Assembly (NCBI GenBank): GCA_947095535.1
Contig: OX352773.1
Location: forward strand, 105,043,948 to 105,107,947
DNA length: 64,000 bases
Direction: 5' to 3'
From: Poecilobothrus nobilitatus
Lineage: Eukaryota; Arthropoda; Insecta; Diptera; Dolichopodidae
Made by a program: the position numbers and the translations under genes. Positions 42,535 through 54,462 of this stretch are shown one piece after another. Within the stretch, counting starts at the first letter, position 1. Each line of letters starts with the position of its first letter. The notes below the pieces were generated by a model. The model ran no database searches, had not been told where the DNA came from, and was given only the letters and a program-made list of their open reading frames with translations.

Positions 42535-43130
42535 TATTATGTATATATGTATTATAATAATATTTCGAATTTGATCGCATAGGTAAATCATAGGAATAAT
42601 TACATATTATATAAAATTTTAATTTAGGTAAACCTTAATGCAAATGAAAATTAATACATAAATATTATTTTATTAAGTAAAAAGTTTCATGAAAGAAAGA
42701 AAGATATTTTTTTTCGTGAAGTAGTCCAAAATTAAATTGTTAATTTTTCTTATTATATTTTTCTTAATCAGAACCTTAAGTTTATGTAAGTTTATAATTT
42801 TATTATTAATTGTTTATTTATTGAAATTATTATTTTAATCCATTTTTTTTCTTTAAATAAAAGTTAGAGATCAAAATTATGCACTTAATTTTATTTAATT
42901 TATTTTCCTTAAATCTAGGCTCGGTTTTAATTATTGTTTATTATTTCTATTTATTAATTTTATAATTATTTTTACTCCAATGGAGTCTACCGTCAATTAA
43001 TTATGCCTGTGTCAACGCCCACCATTCACGACTCCATCACCTATTACTCATTTGTTTTGAGAAATTCTGGAGAAAGCGACCCGGGCAGGTTAATATTGAT
43101 TCATTTGTTTTGTTGAGTGTCTATATTAAG
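42535..43130. other. AT-rich DNA, no gene seen
   Basis: The left end of P-like element B should lie here, but no terminal inverted repeat matching the right side (55510-55900) was recognised. Confidence 0.4.
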
Positions 43131-43132
43131 TT

Positions 43133-43356
43133 TTAAGTTTTACGGTTTTGAGTCAAATTTTTAAGTCTACTCTCTTGGCTTTGGTAAAACTTTTTTACTG
43201 TCCAGATACAATGTTTTCGAAGCAGTATTGTTAACAAATACTGCAAAATATTTCTATGTTCGTAACAAGGTTTACTTTTGTAAAACCAATCTTTTAGATT
43301 TTCATTTTCTGTAGTAATATGAATACATTCTTTAATCATAATTTCACGTAGGTATA
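43133..43356 (-). pseudogene. P-like transposase B, C-terminal end
   Basis: Minus-strand ORF with ILQYLLTILLRKHCIWTVKK, the counterpart of the LLRKHATW end of transposase A. Reading upstream it runs into the 3' LTR of the mdg1-like element at 43360. It continues on the other side of that element at 51394, so it is the last exon-like part of a gene split by the insertion. Confidence 0.75.
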
Positions 43357-43359
43357 TTT
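43356..43359. repeat. 4-bp target duplication, left copy (ATTT)
   Basis: ATTT directly precedes the LTR at 43360 and recurs at 51394-51397 directly after the other LTR. Confidence 0.85.
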
Positions 43360-43873
43360 TGTAATACGCTTTAATTAAACTCTTTGATTTTCCATCTTAA
43401 ACTGTTACTTTATTTTAATATTTTGGTTTATTTATAACTTAGAACTAACGCTACTATTACTAATTCATTACATTTAATTTCTTAACATAATACTTAATTT
43501 TGGTAATTAATACCAAATTGATTATTGACAAAACTTAGTACAATAGAATTATTGCATTCCTTCTTATTATTGTTTAATATTAAATGTATGGTTGATTATG
43601 ATTAATCAAATGCATATCAAATTATTATTGCATATCAATATATTATTTGTAATATTTGGGGTCAATGTACATATTTACCTTGAATATTTCAAATATTTCA
43701 AATATGCATAAAACAAATGCCATAAAGTTTAATCACCCATATAAATGTTATTTGATTTCATATTTATTATCAACTGATAATACTATATGTTATATGAATA
43801 AATGCAATTCATTGTACTATTATACTGCACATTAGTTATATATTTATATTATAGCTGTATATTTTATACTATA
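43360..43873 (-). repeat. 3' LTR of the mdg1-like element
   Basis: 514 bp, matching 50895-51393 with scattered differences; ends TGTAATACGC at one side and TATACTATA at the other (the partner has TACTACA). AATAAATGCAATTC near 43798 is reversed for this strand and not a signal. The degree of divergence suggests the insertion is not new. Confidence 0.92.
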
Positions 43874-43884
43874 TCTCCCTTCGA
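43874..43884 (-). promoter_or_regulatory. Polypurine tract
   Basis: On the minus strand CGAAGGGAGAT abuts the 3' LTR, as expected for the plus-strand primer. Confidence 0.65.
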
Positions 43885-43984
43885 AAGAAAAAGTAAAGGA
43901 AAAAAAAAATTTTTCAAACTGAAAGTTTGTTTTTGTCTACTAAAAAAAATTTCATATTTGTGTTTTTTTCCTATTTTCTTTTCA

Positions 43985-44545
43985 TTCAAATTTTAAGGTA
44001 GAGACTTGAAATTTCCTTCATTAGATCAGATTTCGATGACAATACATGATTTTAAAATAATAATATCGAAAAACATTAGAGAAATTAGCTTAATTTCAAA
44101 ATTAAATTTTCATACAAAGATATAACAGAATTTTTAACTGAATATTACAGAACCAAAATAAAACATTTTATCTAAATTTTCTAAACTCACCAATCCCAAT
44201 ACCAATACGTATACGTAATACATAAATGTTTTTTTTTTCTATAAAAGACTATTGTTTTTTATGTAGCCATTGCATTGTATGCGTACATAAATAAAAGCTG
44301 GAGGCAACAAACGCATAACTATAAACTTATATTTTTAAATTTTGCCTCCATATATTAATTTTACAGACTTTAAAACTTATATATACTTATATTTATGTAT
44401 ATATTTGACATATTGAAATAAACTTTTTCAAAGAAATCTCGATTGTAACAATATAGTTTAAAAAATTATAGAAAAATTTGCTATTAAAAATTTATTTTCT
44501 ACTTTTTAGTTCAAAAAAGCTGTTTTTTTAAAAAATTTTTTTATT
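43985..44545. repeat. Repeats within the 3' region of the LTR element
   Basis: 43985-44140 is the reverse complement of part of 40650-40800. 44290-44545 matches 33833-34075 in mixed orientation. These are probably later insertions into the noncoding stretch before the 3' LTR. Confidence 0.55.
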
Positions 44546-44729
44546 TATGTTATTATATTATATTTTTCTGAGCCGGCCGCTTCGTTTAATTTTATTAATG
44601 TAGGCCAAGATATTAAGTAAATATTAAAATTTAAGACTGATTACGATTATTAAATAATTACTTTACGTTTAGAACTATTTAATTTACGAATTTAACTACT
44701 CTATTTTTATGTACAGTTTCTTCTTTATT

Positions 44730-45900
44730 TTATAAGTTTTTTATTGTAATATTTGAATCTTTTATATTTGTTATTACAAATGGATCATTATATAATGCAT
44801 CCAACTTATGTGCATTTTCTCTTCTCAACAATACGTTATTATTTATTTTGAAATCGTACCCTTTAGCGTTCTGATCATGAACTCTTTTATTATTTAATTT
44901 AGCCTGACCTAATAAATACTGAACGTTTTTATTCATTACTTGAAGGTTGTATTTTAATTCTTTGCTATAATTATCAAAATTATATATAGGCTCAATTTTG
45001 CTATTAAATACGAATTCTGGTAGTACTGGTGTTTTACCAAAGACTAACTCGAATGGAGCATATTTTTCTTTAAAACTCACATTTGTTGTAGTATTGTGAC
45101 AGTACGTAAAGTATGGTAGGTGGTAACTGTCCTAATTGTCTTTATTTTCGTTTATATATTATGATCGTAAGTATTCGTTAAGAACTTTATGGTTTCTTTC
45201 TATTGTTCCTAAAATCCTAACGTTTCATGATGGTAAGCTGTTGAGCATTCATGTTGAATATTTAGTAAAAGAAAAACTTCTTTCAAAAGTTGATTTTTAT
45301 ATTCAGTTCCTCTATCTGTTAAAATGCTTCTGATAGGTCCGAATATTAAAAAACAATTCTCAACAATATCTTTTGCAACTATTTTAGCTTCTTTGTTGGG
45401 AATTGGTACTGTTATTAAAAATTTGGTCAAGTCGCATATTATGGTTACTGCGTATTGGTTATTATTTATGGTCTTGGGTAAGGGACCAATTGTATCTATT
45501 ACTACCCTGTCAAATGGCTTTTGAGGAGTTTCTGTTAATTGTAAAGGTTCCTTATGTTTTCTTTTTATTTTATTGATTTGACATTTTTTACAGTTTTTAA
45601 TATATTTCGCAATGTCTTTTGCCATTCCTTTCCAATAATATTTTGTTCTTATTGGCATATAATCTTTTTTGTCCTACATGTCCTCCGAAAATAGGATTAT
45701 TGTGCTATTTGTTTAGTATGTTATCTATATCAAGAACTTTTTCTACCGTTTTCGGTGTATTTATTATCGCGATTTTTAATTTATTTAGAATTCTGAGTAA
45801 ATATAATGTCATTATTGTCAATTTCTTTAATATTCAACTTTTCTGTTTCTTTTTCTAGCGCGCCTAAAAATAACTCTAGTTACTTTTTGTTTTAATTACG
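44730..45900 (-). pseudogene. mdg1-like integrase
   Basis: Zinc region: GGHVGQKRLYANK near 45690, then YYWKGMAKDI and NCKKCQINKI. Core: VVIDTIGPLPKTINNNQYAV with the first Asp, SILTDRGTEYKNQLL with the second, and HETLGF followed by frame loss where the catalytic Glu is expected. The C-terminal part (45080-44730) has KYAPFELVFGKTPVLPEF, DQNAKGYDF and LRRENAHKL. The integrase inserts element DNA. A frameshift lies between 45209 and 45080, and stops occur upstream. Confidence 0.86.
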
Positions 45901-45959
45901 AATTTAATCATTTTTTTTTTAAATTGATTATACATTTTCTTTTTAGCACATTTCCAAAC

Positions 45960-46720
45960 AAATTTTTAAAAAATTTGCCTATTAGTTTCACTCTACCCGC
46001 CGTCCGTCTGTTTACATGATGAGTTTACAAAACTTCTACACCGTTAAAGATAGAGAAAGAAAATTGATTTTGTGGAACAACTTTTTTATGTAGCCCCATC
46101 CATCAGGGAACAACAGCCCTTAAACTTTGAAAAAGCCCTATTTTTAAACGCGTATATTTCATGTTTTACTTAACATTTTTTTAATCTGAAAACGCCATTC
46201 GACAGGAATTTTTTTTACCTGTATAAATCAATATCAAAATTAAATATAGTTTTTAAATTTAGTATTTGAATTTACCGTTATGTGAAAACCAAATTTTACA
46301 TGAATTTTCTAGCTTAATAACTCCAGCACGCTTTTTTTTTGAAATTTTGAGGTAAGAAAGAACTTTTAGAATAAGTATAAGTTGGCTCAGAAATGTTTTT
46401 GGTAGCACTCCGTCTTTAAGAGTTATTACGCCTCAAAAATTGAAAATTTGCTATTTTTATACACCTGTAATTTAAGCACCTGTACAAATTTTTCTTTGGC
46501 AAAACATGAAAATTAAAGGTTCAATAATATAATTTATGTGTGTTAACGGTTTTTTTAGTTATATAAGGTTCCGAACTTACAGCCCTTTTCAAAATTCCAG
46601 AAAAATCCTATTTCCACGTTTTCTTATTTCATGAAATTTTCAAATTTTTGTGCAAGTAACAATTCTAAACTGATTGTATTGTCTTTTGAAAATGTGCGCT
46701 TTTAAAAACCGTTAGTTTAC
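45960..46720 (-). repeat. Family R repeat inserted in pol
   Basis: Reverse complement of 58285-58860; landmarks GTAGAATGTAAAC (46720), ATTTGTACAGGTGC (46490), CTGTCGAATG-CGTTTTCAGA (46205). It interrupts the tether between RNase H and integrase, so it entered after the retrotransposon. Confidence 0.8.
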
Positions 46721-46739
46721 ATTCTACCTTATTTTTAAA

Positions 46740-48350
46740 TATTTTAGCTAGCATTTCTTTATTATTTATTATAATCTTTATTTTGGGAACGTTCCAATTT
46801 TTCTATGATTCATAAATTTTTATATTTTTCTTTTCATTACAAACTTCCTCAGAAGATCGTATTTTACTATCAGATTTTTTATTTTCGTTTTTATCTATTT
46901 TATTATTATTGATTACCGATCTTGTTTGTACCTTCATAATTTGAACAGCATTATTATTATTTTCATGGGTAACTTGCAAATCTTTTATATTTATACGTGA
47001 CAAAGTGTCTGCTACTATGTTTAGTTTACTTTTGATATATTCTATTGTAAAATTATATTCTTCTAGGTCTAGTCTCATACGTGTCAATTTAGATGATGAA
47101 TTTTTTAGTGACAACAAGTAAGTTAATGATTTATGATCGCTTTTAACGACGATGTGTGTACCATAAATATAAGGAAATGTGTTATCGCGAAATGGATAGC
47201 TTGTAACTCTTTTTCAATTGTGGATTTGTTTGATTCACCTTTTGTGAATGATCTTGAAGCAAATAAAATTTGTAATTCTATTCTATTATAATTTGAGTTA
47301 GAGCAGCTCCTACAGTATCTTTTGATGCGTCTACTACCAATGTAAATTCTTTTGAAAATCTGGATAATGTAGAATAGTAGTTTTTAGTAATGAATCTTTT
47401 AATTTTTGAAAACATTTCTGACATTCTTTATTAAAATTAAAAATTGCTGTTTTTGTTGTTAATGCATTTAAAGGTTTTGCTATATTTCAAGGTTTTTGCA
47501 AAAATAGGTATGAATTTACGGTTATAATTTGCAAAAGCCACGAAACGTCTAGTTTCATTTTTATCTTTTGATACTGGATATTTAGAGATTACTTCATATT
47601 TAGATTCAACAGGATATATACCTTGATGAGTACATTTATAAGCTAAACTTCAGATATGAAAAATTTACACTTTTCAGACATTAATTTTAGATTGTATTTC
47701 TGACATATTGTAAAAACTGATTTCAAATTTTTTAAATGATGGTTTTCCGAACACGTCGTTACAATAATATCATCCATATAGAGAAAACCTTGTAAAGGTG
47801 TTGCATCTGCGAAAGTACGTGACATCATTCTAGAAAATGAATTTGGACAGACGTTAAGTCCAGATGGAAGAACTTTCCATCTATAGCTACCTGTTTGTGT
47901 GCTAGAAGAAGTTATATCTCTTTTGATTGTTTATCTAGTGGTACTTGATGAAAACCTGAATATAAATCCAATACTGAGAAAAATTTTATTCTACCTTGAT
48001 TATCAAGAATATCTTCTATTCTTGGGAGTGGAAATTTGTCAATACACATCCTCGATTTATTAACATTACCTTTCTTTGATACTAGTATTACTGGGCTATT
48101 GTAATTAGATTGATACTTGGTTCAGTCAATTTATTTTTAAGTAATTTCTTGACTTGTCTAGCTATCTCGTCCGTTTGCGCATGGGCTTGCCTATAGTTTT
48201 TGATGTATACTGGATTATCATCCATGATCCTTAGTTTTTGTTTGTAAAAGTTATTAACAGACATAGGGTCTGATTCTAATTGGAATATGTCGGAATACTC
48301 ATGACATAATTTAAATAATTTAGGTAGATATAGTTTACTAGAATTGTTAT
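46740..48350 (-). pseudogene. mdg1-like reverse transcriptase and RNase H
   Basis: Start (48350): LFKLCHEYSDIFQLESD, NPVYIKNYRQAHAQTDEI. Next CIDKFPLPRIEDILDNQG, KFFSVLDLYSGFHQVPL (48000-47940), then FLYMDDIIV with the catalytic YMDD (47750). RNase H residues are spread over several frames (YGTHIVVKSDHKSLTYLL at about 47150-47110). It ends LDLEEYNFTIEYIKSKLNIV and DTLSRI. Protease sequence was not recognised before the first block. Numerous stops and frameshifts. Confidence 0.85.
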
Positions 48351-49440
48351 TGGGTATAATTATTATTCCTATTTTTATTAAAATGAGACTGATTATTTCT
48401 AAATTTATTTTTATTAAAATTATTATAGTTACTACGTTTACTGTTAAAATTATTGTTAACATTTTTATTCCTAAAATTACGATTTTGAGATTTTGTGTTG
48501 AAAGATAAAACTTGTTTTTCTTTAGTCTCTGTATTGGTTTCAACAATAAATTTAGCTACAACTTCCTTGGAATCTTCAAATTTGGAAGCTGCGGGCACTG
48601 ATTTAACCAAATCAGAGCGAGCTGAAGCTCTACACAAATCGATTGTTTTCTCAACCGATAACTCAACTGTTTTGCTAGCACTGATCCCTTCCATAACTAG
48701 GCATCTTCTAAAATTTTCAGCTTAACTTTCTGCTTGTTTAGCGAAGTCTTGTAGGGGAATTCTGTCTGTTTTTAAGGCTTGCATTCTGCCTTCTAATATT
48801 TTAGAACTTTCCGATTTAATTTTCGTTTTTAGTGTTTCAATTATTTTATTACCGTATTATATTCATCTGTTATACATTCTCTGGCTTTTCCTTCGAGTTT
48901 TGATAATATGAACAATTTTAAAAGTGCTTTTAGAGTGAAATTTGTTGCCATTTCCTCTAATAAGTTCACTGAGTCAATAAATGATTGTTAGCTTATCGGG
49001 TCACCACTATAATTCTTATTTATACGACGCTAATTTTAAAAATTCTGGGTTAGATAAAGTCATTGTTTCAATTATTGAGTCTCCAATACTTGATTCAGAT
49101 TTTACAATTTCGGATTCAGAATTTTCATCATCTGACATATCAATTAGAGAGGATACATCATCTGGTATTTTTGTCTCACACTCTAATATTTTATAAACCC
49201 TTTTTAGTCTATCCCTGGCAAAAATGAAATGTTCTAATAAATCTTTCTTGTTTTCGACTCTTTCACACAGTACCTGTTTAATCTTGATCAGATGCTTTCC
49301 GTAATTCTTATTTTATTTTTATCTAAATATGATTTTTTGATATATGCTTTTTCAGTACGGTATTTGTCGCTTTTAAGAATTCATGTCTTGCTACGATTAA
49401 ACTCTTATACATGGGTGTTTGATTTGAGAATGATAAATAG
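48347..49440 (-). pseudogene. mdg1-like gag
   Basis: The last 115 residues (48694-48347) contain ASKFEDSKEVVAKFIVET and a C-terminal Asn/Arg/Lys-rich run of NFN/NKN repeats without a CCHC zinc knuckle, a nucleocapsid-like basic tail. Earlier gag sequence runs to about 49440 in interrupted frames. The protein would package element RNA. It overlaps the start of pol. Confidence 0.65.
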
Positions 49441-49459
49441 ATTAATTTTCATAAAATAA

Positions 49460-50460
49460 CAAATGCTTCGTATAATTTTTTTTTTGTTTAAAAAAAAATC
49501 AAGATATTTATTCATTATTTAGAGAGAAGAGAAAAGAAATTTAAATTTTATAATATAACGAGATTTTATAATATACAAGATTTAGTTCAAATTTAGTTTT
49601 GTTTATTATCATAATATAATATTTAATAAAGGCTGTAATTCTTTTATATTAGAAAAGTCTTTTAATTTAATTTTTATAATTTTTAATATAGTTTTGACTA
49701 TATATTTTAATATTTTAATAATATATCATTTAGACTTTTATTTAAGTAGTTAAACTTTAATTTATATGATATTTAGTTTTTCCGTAACTTAATTACTTAT
49801 TAAAAAAATTTGATTCTTTATTTAAGATACATAATCATTTATTGAATTTAATGTTAACAGTAAAAAAAAATCATTTAATTATTTAGTATACTTAATACGT
49901 AAAAAAAATTAGGATTCGTTTGATTTTTTATTAATTTTAATTTATTTTATGTAAAATAGTAATTTTCAAATAATAATTTTATTTATAATATGCTATATTT
50001 TTAATTTTACAATAAAAGATATTTAAATTTTGACTTGTCTGTTTTTTTCGTTTTACTCGACATGCGGCACTCGTACTTGATATTTTGATATGATATTATT
50101 CCTGATGTTGTTGTATATCATGTTAACTTCTTCCAACACTTTTACTACTGCAATCACCAACAGGATCCAATATAATATTATCGTGTTACTCTTGTAGTAT
50201 CTCTACAATGATGGTGTTGTTTATCTCTTGTTGTATATTTTTGATTTTTTATTGCCCATTTTAATAATTATATTTAGTATTCATTTTTTTTTTTTTATGA
50301 TTTGCGTTTTCTTTTTTTCTTTTAAGTTCTAATTTTATTTTGTATTTATATTTTTTATTACATTTTTTTATGAATAAAATTGATTGTTTTTCTATATAGA
50401 TTATTTTTATAAATCTTTATTAATAATAATAGTTCTTTTAGTTAATATTTCCTTCTTTTT
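49460..50460. other. AT-rich leader of the LTR element, no clear ORF
   Basis: About 1 kb of very AT-rich sequence between gag and the leader ORF. I see no coding motif in it. Confidence 0.5.
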
Positions 50461-50461
50461 T

Positions 50462-50671
50462 TTATAATTGTGCCAGTGCCCACCTGCAGTTATTGTCACC
50501 TGCAGTTATGTATTCAAGTCTATTTATTTCTACCCAAGAGGAGCCTAGGATTTCACATCCAGTTTCTCTTGCGTAAGTATACATGTCTCTTTTTTCACTA
50601 AATTTGAAGAATCCCTCGTCTGTTATTATTCTGATTTTCTTGCAATATCTTACACTTCTCACTTTTGTCAT
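50462..50671 (-). CDS. 69-aa leader ORF of the LTR element
   Basis: Minus-strand ORF, MTKVRSVRYCKKIRIITDEG then YTYARETGCEILGSSWVEI, located between PBS and gag. Short ORFs in this place occur in mdg1/412-type elements. The composition is less AT-driven than its surroundings, which supports coding. Function unknown. Confidence 0.45.
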   Translation of the reverse strand: MTKVRSVRYCKKIRIITDEGFFKFSEKRDMYTYARETGCEILGSSWVEINRLEYITAGDNNCRWALAQL

Positions 50672-50827
50672 TATTTAATTATTTAATGTTAACTGTTTAT
50701 TTAATTTTTAACTGTATTCTATTCAATTTTAATTGTTCTTAACACCAAAAGTTTTTATTTATCACTTTTAACACACTGAAAATTTGTTATTTTTAACCGA
50801 ACCGAATAATTAATTTAATTTAACTGT

Positions 50828-50894
50828 CACAGTCGCCATATAATACGCTTTAATTAAACTCAATTGATTTTCCATCTTACTGTCACAGTCGCCA
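50828..50894 (-). promoter_or_regulatory. Primer binding site and duplicated LTR-end/PBS block
   Basis: On the minus strand the LTR end ATTACA is followed by TGGCGACTGTGACAG (50880-50894), complementary to a tRNA-Arg 3' end as in mdg1/412. Beyond it, about 40 bp of the LTR end plus a second TGGCGACTGTGAC (50828-50842) are repeated, an extra LTR-end/PBS copy. Confidence 0.75.
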
Positions 50895-51393
50895 TGTAAT
50901 ACGCTTTAATTAAACTCGATTGATTTTCCATCTTAAACTGTTAGTTAATTTTAATATTTTGGTTTATTTATAACTTAGAACTAACGCTAGTATGTAATAA
51001 TAATACATTATATTTAATTTCTTAATAAATTATACTTAATTTTGGTAGTTAATACCAAATTGATTATTGACAAAACTTAGTACAGTAGAATTATTGCATT
51101 CCTTCTTATTATTGTTTAATATTAAATGTATGGTTGATTATGATTAATCAATGCATATCAAATTATTGTTGCATTAATATTTGGGGTCAATGTACATATT
51201 TACCTTGAATATTTCAAATATTTCAAATACGCATAAAGCAAATGCCATAAAGTTTAATCACCCATAGAATGTTATTTGATTTTATATTTATTAACAACTG
51301 ATAATATTATATGTTATATGAATAAATGCAATTCATTGTACTGTACTGTACATTAGTTATATATTTATATTATAACTGTATATTTATACTACA
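50895..51393 (-). repeat. 5' LTR of the mdg1-like element
   Basis: 499 bp; on the minus strand it begins TGTAGTATAAATATACAG and ends GCGTATTACA, with TG...CA ends. TATAAATA near its start could be the promoter TATA box. Confidence 0.92.
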
Positions 51394-52323
51394 ATTTTGA
51401 AAATGTTTTTTATTCTTAAAAAAATCTTGAAAAATCGCACAAGGTATTTGATCAACTAAATTTCCAAAATTTGTACTTTTGATATAATGTTTTTTATAAA
51501 TTAAAAATTCAGAGGGACATGTGATAACTTCATCTGGCTTTCGCAATAAATTTTCGCAAATTTGACAATGATATTTCTAAAGTTGCTTAAAAGCAATATA
51601 TTCCGCCAAATACCGTAAAGATGCCAGATTAATATAATTTCAATATTTTCAAATGTATCTTCACTACAGATATCCCCGTATTGAGATTGTAAAATTTCTA
51701 AAGAGTTTTCAGTATTTGGACTTGTTTAATTTTAAACATCATTCAAATAAACTTGATTAATATTTTCCGAATCAGTTCGAATTTCCGTAGAACAATTATT
51801 TAAATCAATTACCTCCATTTCGATAAAATCGTCTGAATCTTCATTATCATTCTGAATACAATTAGTATGTTTGTCATAATGAAGTAATTTAAATGAAATT
51901 TTTTTTGAAAAAACTATGTTTAATTCAGAACCTGACGGGTTTTTATTGTTTCCTCCTTTAGCTCTTACTACTCCAAATAAATTTTCTATTGTATCTTGAT
52001 TTAATCCTTTAGTTAATAAAAAAATATTCTCAAAATGAAAGAGAACTTAAAATATTATCAAAAAGTAAAAGAGTTGCAGTCAATGTTTGTTTAATTCCTT
52101 CTAAACAATATACTCTGGTATTTGACAAAATTTTTATTTGCGTAATATATTCTAAAAATTCTTTTATAAATTTATAATTTTTGTTATTCTTTTGCAATGC
52201 ACAGTTATATGCATATGCATTCTTTTAAGCTATTGCTATTCATACAATCAAAAAGTTTATCAATTTTTCTTTATATTTTGCTGCTGAAAGGGCTTATACA
52301 CTTGAAACAGTTTTATATTATTT
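51394..52323 (-). pseudogene. P-like transposase B, C-terminal half
   Basis: Minus-strand reading from about 51610 to 51394 gives LAEYIAFKQL, KYHCQICENLLRKPDE and DQIPCAIFQDFFKN, matching the C-terminal Cys region of transposase A. Upstream (51640-52300) is an acidic, Asn-rich linker in broken frames. It joins 43356 across the LTR element and 54463 across the LINE insertion. Confidence 0.7.
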
Positions 52324-52338
52324 ACACTCAACATTGTA
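52324..52338. repeat. 15-bp target duplication, left copy
   Basis: ACACTCAACATTGTA here equals 54448-54462 and flanks the tRNA-headed LINE. Confidence 0.95.
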
Positions 52339-52811
52339 TCCAGCCAATGGTGTAGTGATTAAGACACCGCCTCTCACTCGTAATGGAATGAGAGGTCTCG
52401 AATTCGATTCCCGGCTGGGCAGATAATTATAATAATAAAATATTTACATATCGCAAAATATAAATACTTATATCATAATATCTAATATCTAAAATGAAAA
52501 TATTAATTATTAACAAATAAATATAAATAAATTACCTATTGAAAATCCTATATCTTATGTTTCTGAAATACTTTATAAACTAAATAACTAATATTATAAT
52601 AAATAATAACCTATATCAACATGTGCATGTGTCAAATAGAGATGTCATATGTGTCATGTACGCCATATTCAACTGACAGGGTTACGAAAAAAACACGACG
52701 ACATCTGAAGGAAAAGACATTGACGTCGTTCCTCTACAGACAGATAGTTGAATTCAATAAACACCGTGGATAAGGATAATATAGGAATATATACATAGGA
52801 AAAAACGCTTT

Positions 52812-53960
52812 ATGTCAGAGATAAGACCAAATGACATTCTTCCTACAGTAAGGCTAATCCTGCTGTCCCTGCTTAGGACAGTAGAAAAAGATTTGCACAA
52901 CACTACAAGCCTCGGATACACAAAGAATCTCCCAGTAACGACCTTCAGCAGGAAAACAATGATACAAATAGGACAATGGAATGTTCGAACTCTTCGTGAG
53001 ACATCAAAGCTTGCCCAAATCGAAAAAGAAATGACATCCTATAAGATCAACATCCTAGGAATTAGCGAAATGAGATGGAATAATAGCGGTGAAATTACCT
53101 TTACCAACGGGAACACCTTGACAGCGGGAAAGATACAGGAGGAGGAAGTGGTGTAGGTATCTTAATCGGGAAACAAATCAGGAACACCATGGATAATTGG
53201 AAACCAGTGGGTGAGCGGATTATTCTAGCCCCGGTTTGGTTAAGTACAATAATGGAGGCAGAATAATCGAATTGTGTCAAACCTTCGGGCTAGTCATCTG
53301 TGGTACCATCCTCACAAGGACATCGATAAATATACTTGGACCTCTACCAATGGTCCAGATCGTACCAGAAATCAAATTGACCACACTTGCGTCAGCGGAA
53401 CATGGAGAAACAGATGTGAGAAACAGAAGAGGAGCAGATAAAGACAGCGACCACGAATTGTTCACAGGGGATTTATCAAATTATATAGAAAGAAGCCTTA
53501 TAACAACAAGCGCAAACGCTTCAATACCAGAAAACTCCAAAATGCCCAGACCGCAAACAACTTTGCCTCCACACTTCGCGAAATATTACCACCAGATAGA
53601 AATCATACATGGAACAACATTATGGCTAGACTACAAGAAACTGCTGAAGAAACAATTGGGTTCGTACAGCCAGGAAGGAAAAAATGAAACATGAGACCTC
53701 ATAAATAAGAGAAGAATCCTGAAACAGCTAACCAATACCGATACAGGGAAACAACAATATAGAACCCTAGAAAAGCAGGTCAACAAAGCTGCTAGAAAAG
53801 ACAAAAGAAAATTCTTCGACATGATAGCGTTCCAAGCTGAACAACACGCCAACGAGAACAACATGCGTGAATTGCATCGATTAATAAACCAACTCACAAA
53901 TCCTAAAGGCAACACAGATTAACCAATCAGAAATAAAAATGGCGATATATTAAAAACTAC
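52812..53960 (+). pseudogene. RTE-like endonuclease
   Basis: MIQIGQWNVRTLRETSKLAQ and ILGISEMRWNNSGEITFTNG (52960-53110) are the first two blocks of an APE-type endonuclease. After a frameshift and deletion, NNGGRIIELCQTFGLVICGT (53240) and NRRGADKDSDHEL (53430, the Ser-Asp-His catalytic block) follow. The region 53690-53960 is the linker toward reverse transcriptase (NGDILKTTKAQIAR, HFETV). The GDFN block is missing between 53150 and 53235. Confidence 0.8.
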
Positions 53961-53999
53961 GAAAGCCCAAATTGCAAGATGAAAACAACACTTCGAAAC

Positions 54000-54420
54000 A
54001 GTCAGCAATAATCAACAAGCGACTAACGAAGTTACAAACAATGAAGTTCTGACATATGGCAGCGAAACCTGGCTTGTAACCAACAGTCTAACCCACAAGC
54101 TGCAGGTTTTCGTAAATAAGTTTCTCAGGATAATATGTCGCATATTCTTGCCGAACACAATATCCAACGAAGCGTCTATAGCGAAACAAATCAGGCGTAG
54201 GAAATGGAAGTGGATAGGCCATACGCTTAGAAAGCCAAATGAAAGCATAACACGTATGGCGTTAGGTTAGAACCCTCATGGTACCACAAGACGCGGCTGT
54301 CTGAACATCACATGGCGCAGAACAATTCAGCAAGAAATGGTTAAATGTAGCATCTCCTTGGATGACATTAAAATATCAGCGCGAAATCGCGTGAGATGGA
54401 GGTGTTAAGTGAAAGCCCTA
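54000..54420 (+). pseudogene. RTE-like LINE C-terminal region
   Basis: Plus-strand reading [20 protein letters not shown], then [40 protein letters not shown] and ARNRVRWRC: the post-reverse-transcriptase region of RTE-type elements. It is joined to HFETVSNN by a deletion that removed the YADD-containing core, so the copy depended on another element for movement. Confidence 0.82.
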
Positions 54421-54447
54421 TGCTCCCAAGAGGAGTAAAAAAAAAAA

Positions 54448-54462
54448 ACACTCAACATTGTA
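54448..54462. repeat. 15-bp target duplication, right copy
   Basis: ACACTCAACATTGTA directly follows the poly-A tail of the LINE. Confidence 0.95.

Larger units (their letters stand above)
43360..51393 (-). mobile_element. mdg1/412-like Gypsy LTR retrotransposon, 8.0 kb
   Basis: Both LTRs, a 4-bp target duplication, PBS and polypurine tract are present. Read on the minus strand: 5' LTR (50895-51393), PBS, leader ORF, gag, pol (reverse transcriptase, RNase H, integrase), 3' LTR (43360-43873). The tRNA-Arg-type primer site and motif wording fit the mdg1/412 branch. A family R repeat (45960-46720) and other repeats (43985-44545) have inserted. Many stops make it inactive. It lies inside P-like transposase B. 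Confidence 0.93.
52339..54447 (+). mobile_element. RTE-like LINE with tRNA-like 5' head, internally deleted
   Basis: Bounded by a perfect 15-bp target duplication and a poly-A tail. The first ~90 bp are tRNA-like: CCAGCC/GGCTGG ends pair, GGTGT-AGTGATTAAG-ACACC forms a D arm, and a B-box-like TCTCGAATTCGATTCC follows. An AT-rich linker leads to endonuclease sequence (52950-53480), then, after loss of the reverse-transcriptase core, the RTE-type C-terminus (54040-54400). The 3' end GCCCTATGCTCCCAAGAGGA precedes poly-A. The same head and GCCCTATGCTCC tail form the SINE at 20367. Confidence 0.9.

Noticed and set aside
52340..52425. tRNA gene
   Set aside because: Same head at the start of a retroposed LINE with target duplication; the stem between the boxes is too long for an anticodon arm.
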